Shown here piece by piece: positions 6,341 through 7,204 of a stretch of 7,204 bases of DNA (its first letter is position 1; the number at the start of each line of letters is the position of its first letter). Origin of the DNA: Pedobacter schmidteae (GTDB lineage: Bacteria; Bacteroidota; Bacteroidia; Sphingobacteriales; Sphingobacteriaceae); assembly GCA_945906015.1 (NCBI GenBank), contig CAMDQV010000103.1, forward strand, positions 1-7,204, in the 5' to 3' direction. The notes under the pieces are model-generated. The model saw only the letters and a list, made by a program, of their open reading frames with translations, searched no databases and was not told where the DNA came from. Position numbers and translations under genes: made by a program.

Positions 6341-7204
6341 ATGAATATTATCAGAAATTTCTTTCCGAGTGCATCTGCTTTTTTGCATGTACGCTTGTTT
6401 TTTTCAGTATTTCTGCTGCCCGTCTTTCTCTTTGCACTTTCTCAGGTGCCACAGATCAATTTGCAGAATACTGTTTTAACATTTATTATTTGGCATTTAT
6501 TGGTTTACCCTGCCAGCAATGGCTATAACAGTTATTTTGATAAAGATGAAGGCAGCATTGCGCTTTTAGAAACACCCCCACCTGTTGATAAAAGCCTGTA
6601 TTATTTTTCTCTGTTTCTTGATATTCTAGCCCTATTGCTCACCCTATATGTTGGGTATATCTTATTTTTGGCAGTGCTATTCTACGGGGTAGTTTCTAAA
6701 ATGTATAGCCATCCCACCTTCCGATTTAAAAAGTATCCTATAGTAAGTTTTCTGATCGTATTTATTTTTCAGGGAGCTTTTGTGTATTGGAGTACATATG
6801 CTTCAGTATCAGGACTTGATACCCTGCAGGGATGGAATTTGAATTTTACCCTTGCCGGATTGATCTGCTCCTGTCTCATTGGAGCTACTTATCCACTAAC
6901 TCAGGTTTATCAGCATAAAGAAGATTCAAATCGGGGCGATTTAACCCTGAGTATTGTCTTAGGTATCCGTGGTTCTTTTTATTTCTCTGCACTGCTGTTC
7001 TTATTCTCTTCCATTTTGCTTTATTTTTATTGGTACAGATTAGAAATGAGCACTAATTTTTGGATTTTTCTTGCTTTGGCTTCACCTGTTTTTATTCTGT
7101 TTAGCAATTGGTTTTTTGCTGTTTACCATGACCCATCTAAGGCAAACTTTAAGAATATGTCGCGCATGACACTTTTGAGCAGTATAATGATGCTCATCTA
7201 CTTT
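6341..7204 (+). CDS. UbiA-family membrane prenyltransferase, 3' end cut by window
   Basis: Translation from the ATG at 6341 runs 288 codons without a stop to the window edge; an in-frame TAA directly precedes the ATG, so this is the first possible ATG. The protein is very hydrophobic with about eight possible membrane helices within the visible part. UbiA enzymes join an isoprenoid diphosphate to an aromatic or other acceptor at the membrane, using two acidic motifs. Motif 1 here is PASNGYNSYFDKDEGSI (57-73), with N63, D67, D69 and E70. The loop YSHPTFRFKKYP (122-133) fits the family, and motif 2 is YQHKEDSNRGDLTLSIVLGIRG (190-211). Compared with NDxxDxxxD and DxxxDxxxG, S64, G71 and Q191 replace usual Asp residues, marking a divergent subfamily. 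Only a short C-terminal part is missing. It is divergent from the type III polyketide operon, so prenylation of the polyketide is an attractive but unproven role. Confidence 0.88.
   Translation, partial: MNIIRNFFPSASAFLHVRLFFSVFLLPVFLFALSQVPQINLQNTVLTFIIWHLLVYPASNGYNSYFDKDEGSIALLETPPPVDKSLYYFSLFLDILALLLTLYVGYILFLAVLFYGVVSKMYSHPTFRFKKYPIVSFLIVFIFQGAFVYWSTYASVSGLDTLQGWNLNFTLAGLICSCLIGATYPLTQVYQHKEDSNRGDLTLSIVLGIRGSFYFSALLFLFSSILLYFYWYRLEMSTNFWIFLALASPVFILFSNWFFAVYHDPSKANFKNMSRMTLLSSIMMLIYF

Noticed and set aside
6289..6528. Plus-strand open frame of 79 codons in the divergent spacer
   Set aside because: It overlaps the UbiA gene in a different frame. The UbiA frame carries the family motifs and continues to the window end.

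Overview
The window reads as chromosomal DNA from a member of the Bacteroidota (Flavobacteriia/Cytophagia type; I cannot place it more finely). The DNA is AT-rich, start codons mostly lack a clear Shine-Dalgarno sequence, and the protein subfamilies look like Bacteroidota versions: a PhoR-like kinase with an almost absent periplasmic loop, a DUF47 PhoU-like protein paired with a PiT permease, and a UbiA protein with the NSYFDKDEG and QHKED..RGD motifs. No tRNA, rRNA, CRISPR array or insertion sequence was seen.

Layout: (1) At 2-169 (+) lies the last 55 codons of an unrecognised gene. It is convergent with the next block across a 52-bp gap that holds an AT-rich imperfect hairpin. (2) At 222-3047 (-) is a phosphate block. 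In transcription order it is a PhoR-like sensor histidine kinase, a DUF47/PhoU-like protein and a PiT-type inorganic phosphate transporter. The 70-bp gap after the kinase carries an 18-bp perfect palindrome overlapping an 11-bp-periodic direct repeat that resembles a PhoB (Pho) box, so the transporter pair may have its own phosphate-responsive promoter. (3) At 3048-3254 is a 207-bp gene-free spacer with two weak hairpins. (4) At 3255-6223 (-) is a tightly overlapping three-gene operon: type III polyketide synthase, class I SAM methyltransferase, and an FAD-dependent oxidoreductase of the geranylgeranyl-reductase/FixC type. (5) Divergent from it across a 117-bp spacer, at 6341 to the window end (+), is a UbiA-family membrane prenyltransferase cut off by the window edge.

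How they may work together: the polyketide synthase has the full Cys-His-Asn triad and should make a small aromatic, pyrone or alkylresorcinol-like scaffold. The methyltransferase and flavoenzyme would tailor it, and the UbiA protein could attach an isoprenoid chain. The order synthase-methyltransferase-flavoenzyme recalls the srsABC phenolic-lipid operon of Streptomyces griseus, although the methyltransferase and probably the flavoenzyme belong to other families. This small cluster, with its non-canonical UbiA motifs, is the best candidate in the window for an uncharacterised system, plausibly making a membrane phenolic lipid, quinone or meroterpenoid. Its product cannot be read from sequence alone. 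The phosphate block is an ordinary housekeeping module, apart from the missing response-regulator partner and the candidate Pho box.
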